6,828 nt of DNA from Candidatus Giovannonibacteria bacterium RIFCSPHIGHO2_02_43_16 (GTDB taxonomy: Bacteria; Patescibacteriota; Minisyncoccia; JACPKW01; UBA11713): contig MFHJ01000007.1 in assembly GCA_001778545.1 (NCBI GenBank), forward strand, positions 1 through 6,828. The letters run 5' to 3'. A program made the translations under genes and the position numbers. The notes below the pieces were generated by a model that was not told the DNA's origin, ran no database searches, and worked only from the letters and a program-made list of their open reading frames with translations. Below are positions 4,805 to 6,828 of the stretch, one piece after another (the stretch's first letter is position 1; each line of letters starts with the position of its first letter).

Positions 4805-6448
4805 TTACTTGCTGAATTTTTCTTTGAGCTTCTCTTCTTTTTTTTGAATTTTTTCCTCGAGGCCGCGGCGGGCAAAATCGTATTCGTTCATGTCTGCTTT
4901 GATAAAAGAGGCGATTATCGAGTACGCTTTCTGAATTAATTTAAACTTCTCCTGCTCGACATGGCGATAATCCGGATGCCCTTGCGGGCCTGTCCGAAGT
5001 TCGATTTCCCAAAAAGCCTGCCGAACATTTTGATATTGGTAAAATCTTACGCGATGAAAAAGCGTCGTTGCGTATTGCGCGTGCTCTTCGCCCAACTTCG
5101 CAGCAATTTTTTGATAAAGCTTTTCGACTTTCTCAATCGCATGATGCACGTTATCCGCGAGCCCAGCTTCTTCTATCTCCGGCGGGATATCGTATCCATG
5201 GACAACCGTAAAAAGCTGGCGCTCCTGTGTATGCATGCGATGCCGATGCAAATCGCGATATGCTCCAGCGTTCAAAACAATCTCAAAACGCATGAAAGCA
5301 TTTTCAAAGGCCCTTCCAACTTTCTGCCATCGCTCTCTCCTACCTTCGAGATATTTGGCAATGATTCGCTTTTTCTCCTGGGCGCTCATTTTTTTTGCGG
5401 CGTCCATCAAATTCACCCAGCTCGATTTTGATGCAGGAAAAAGTATTCCGGCTACGATCGCCGCCTCGCCATCAGGATCGTAATCAATAAGTCGGACTTC
5501 TGCTTTACTCGCTTTAGTCACAAAGGATTCAGCCTCAGGCCTAATGCGTTCTTTTTTCCCGGCTAGATATTTTTGATAATCTTTTGATTTTTCTTCATCG
5601 AGACGCAACAGAAGCGAGCCGATCTCTCCGGAAAGTTCTCTTTTTGCACTCTCGCCCAGCCATCTAATCTCACCGAGTTTATGCTGAAGTGAATTTGTGA
5701 TCGCGTATTCGAAAGCTTGCCCATTTCCAAAAAAAGCCACTTGTCCCAACGTGGACATCGGCAAAATACCGCGGGCGATATCGAAAGCTTTCTTCTCTAT
5801 AACCCCGCTTTTCTCGCTCGGAAATTTTTCTTGAAACCAGACTTTGAGCTTGCCTATCAAATCAAAATTCGTCTCGAATAGAAAATCCATAACCGATTTA
5901 TATTCCTCACCTAAGCCTGCGTTGATAATGTCCGGATCAGTATAATACAGATACTTACCGTCTACTTTCTTGGAAAAATCGACATACCTTGTTGATTTTT
6001 CTATCGGCGCCAAACCGATCCTGAAATCTTCGAAAAACTTCATTGAAACCTGCGAGATTCCCCAAACCACAAGATAAGTTCCAGCCATTTGCGCTATGGA
6101 ATCGTCCCCGTAGGCCGCGAGCCATTTCGCGTAAAATTGCTTCGCTTTATTTGCGAAGGATTTCATGTCGTGCGCATGATGAAACTTCACCAGTTCCTCA
6201 AGTTCTCCCGCGAGTTCCTTATCCTCGCCGTCAATAATAGGATAGATATATTCCTTCAATAAAACGCGCAGAAGAGAGTCCGACGCGCGGGAAGCGCGGG
6301 AACAAAGCGCCCCGGCTAATTCAGGCGGAAGATTTTTTAGCCCAGCGACAATCCCATCCATGCTCGAAACGAATGGCACCAAATAATGGCGATCTCTCTC
6401 CGACCATTCTTCAGGCTTAAAATCCGGCTGATATTTTTGGCTTATCAT
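4805..6448 (-). CDS. thyX: Long, two-part ThyX-like (flavin-dependent thymidylate synthase family) protein
   Basis: ThyX proteins use FAD, NADPH and methylene-tetrahydrofolate to methylate dUMP to dTMP. Usual members are about 220-260 aa; this one is 547 aa and appears to hold two ThyX-like halves. The first half has GDDSIAQ (114-120), a helix, then EKSTRY (150-155), matching the Glu, Ser, Arg and Tyr of the canonical motif, and GEIR at 259-262, but the RHR triplet is lost (Phe-Arg-Ile at 142-144). The second half has RHR at 402-404, IPPE at 421-424 and LRTGPQGHPDYR at 484-495, but lacks the Ser-x-Arg-Tyr. Residues 528-547 form a charged Lys/Glu tail, possibly a coiled coil. AGGAG lies 9 nt before the ATG, and the start overlaps the tmk stop (ATGA). 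The family assignment is firm; the reaction is inferred from tmk next to it. Confidence 0.85.
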   Translation of the reverse strand: MISQKYQPDFKPEEWSERDRHYLVPFVSSMDGIVAGLKNLPPELAGALCSRASRASDSLLRVLLKEYIYPIIDGEDKELAGELEELVKFHHAHDMKSFANKAKQFYAKWLAAYGDDSIAQMAGTYLVVWGISQVSMKFFEDFRIGLAPIEKSTRYVDFSKKVDGKYLYYTDPDIINAGLGEEYKSVMDFLFETNFDLIGKLKVWFQEKFPSEKSGVIEKKAFDIARGILPMSTLGQVAFFGNGQAFEYAITNSLQHKLGEIRWLGESAKRELSGEIGSLLLRLDEEKSKDYQKYLAGKKERIRPEAESFVTKASKAEVRLIDYDPDGEAAIVAGILFPASKSSWVNLMDAAKKMSAQEKKRIIAKYLEGRRERWQKVGRAFENAFMRFEIVLNAGAYRDLHRHRMHTQERQLFTVVHGYDIPPEIEEAGLADNVHHAIEKVEKLYQKIAAKLGEEHAQYATTLFHRVRFYQYQNVRQAFWEIELRTGPQGHPDYRHVEQEKFKLIQKAYSIIASFIKADMNEYDFARRGLEEKIQKKEEKLKEKFSK

Positions 6449-6828
6449 TTTTCTAATCTCCTTTTAATTTGTTTAAAGACCTCGTCAATGCTTTTTTCTC
6501 CATTTATAATATAAACGTTTTTAAATCTTTTTGAAAATGTTTGATAAAATTTTCTGGTTCCCACAAGTCTACTTAATTTTTCAAAAAATTCTTTTGGTTT
6601 TCGCCGCTTTTCAATACGAGAAATGGCCGTTTTGGGGTTAACATCAAGAATAAAGGTAATATCCGGATGAAGAAATTTCTTATTTTTTGAAATCAAATAT
6701 TCGATATCTACCCCGCTAGCTCCGCCAAATGCAAAAGTTGAGAAATAATATCTGTCGGAAATAACAGTAATCCCCTTTTTTAATGATGGTAGAATCAGTT
6801 TTTTTAAATGTTCCTCGCGATTTTTTGT
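6445..6828 (-). CDS. tmk: Thymidylate kinase, C-terminal part (5' end beyond the window)
   Basis: Tmk phosphorylates dTMP to dTDP with ATP. The last 127 residues are visible, and the frame stays open to the right edge, so the P-loop and start lie outside. Visible landmarks, numbered from the edge: REEH near 4-7 and P-L near 14-16, then VISDRYYFSTFAF (22-34), which is the DRY motif with the following Ser typical of the dTMP-binding site. HPDITFILDVNP (about 62-73) is the conserved strand before the lid, then an RIEKRRKPKEFFE lid in which the usual DRxE is changed, and a C-terminal helix. The ATG inside this frame at 6696 is not a real start, because the motifs lie upstream of it. It overlaps the ThyX-like gene by 4 bases (ATGA), so the two are co-translated in one operon. 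Confidence 0.9.
   Translation of the reverse strand, partial: TKNREEHLKKLILPSLKKGITVISDRYYFSTFAFGGASGVDIEYLISKNKKFLHPDITFILDVNPKTAISRIEKRRKPKEFFEKLSRLVGTRKFYQTFSKRFKNVYIINGEKSIDEVFKQIKRRLEK
6458..6462 (-). promoter_or_regulatory. Ribosome binding site of the ThyX-like gene inside the end of tmk
   Basis: AGGAG on the minus strand lies 9 nt before the ATG at 6448, within the last codons of tmk. It supports this start and allows both coupled and independent initiation. Confidence 0.75.

Noticed and set aside
6445..6696. A complete 83-aa protein starting at 6696
   Set aside because: Reading the same frame to the window edge gives the thymidylate kinase DRY motif upstream, so this is only the end of a longer gene.

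Overview
The window looks like chromosomal DNA of a small-genome bacterium of the Candidate Phyla Radiation (Patescibacteria, Parcubacteria-like). This is inferred from protein character and has not been tested by phylogeny. The reasons are a short SecD (438 aa) beside a separate SecF, a long two-part ThyX-like protein next to thymidylate kinase, a divergent dihydrofolate reductase, a GC-rich palindrome inserted in frame in secF, and several small proteins with no recognisable family. Seven of the eight genes are on the minus strand; only folA is on the plus strand.

Left third (1-1915): three small unrecognised genes on the minus strand. A 113-aa two-helix membrane protein (1432-1773) and a 122-aa soluble protein (1016-1384) look like one transcription unit, ending at a hairpin at 956-985. 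A 168-aa protein with helical, charged ends (285-791) is a separate unit, ending at a hairpin with a U-tract at 143-171. Each unit has a near-consensus sigma70-type promoter, and a third such promoter at 93-120 fires leftward out of the window. A 37-bp sequence containing a 22-bp palindrome occurs twice (35/37 identical), once upstream of each of the two promoters inside the window. Positions 1-92 hold only the leader of the gene beyond the left edge. Positions 172-284 hold a second hairpin and no gene.

Middle (1916-4139): secD and secF overlap by 14 bases and encode the two halves of the SecDF membrane motor that helps protein export.

Right (4140-6828): a nucleotide/folate block. folA (plus) diverges from secD across a 69-bp gap filled with overlapping inverted repeats. 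It converges on a long ThyX-like gene (minus) across a 12-bp-stem terminator that can serve both directions. The ThyX-like gene is coupled by an ATGA overlap to a thymidylate kinase gene that runs off the right edge. Together these would make and phosphorylate dTMP and reduce folate. The ThyX-like protein and the reductase both lack some expected active-site residues, and these are the most interesting points in the window. I saw no CRISPR array, transposon, tRNA or rRNA.
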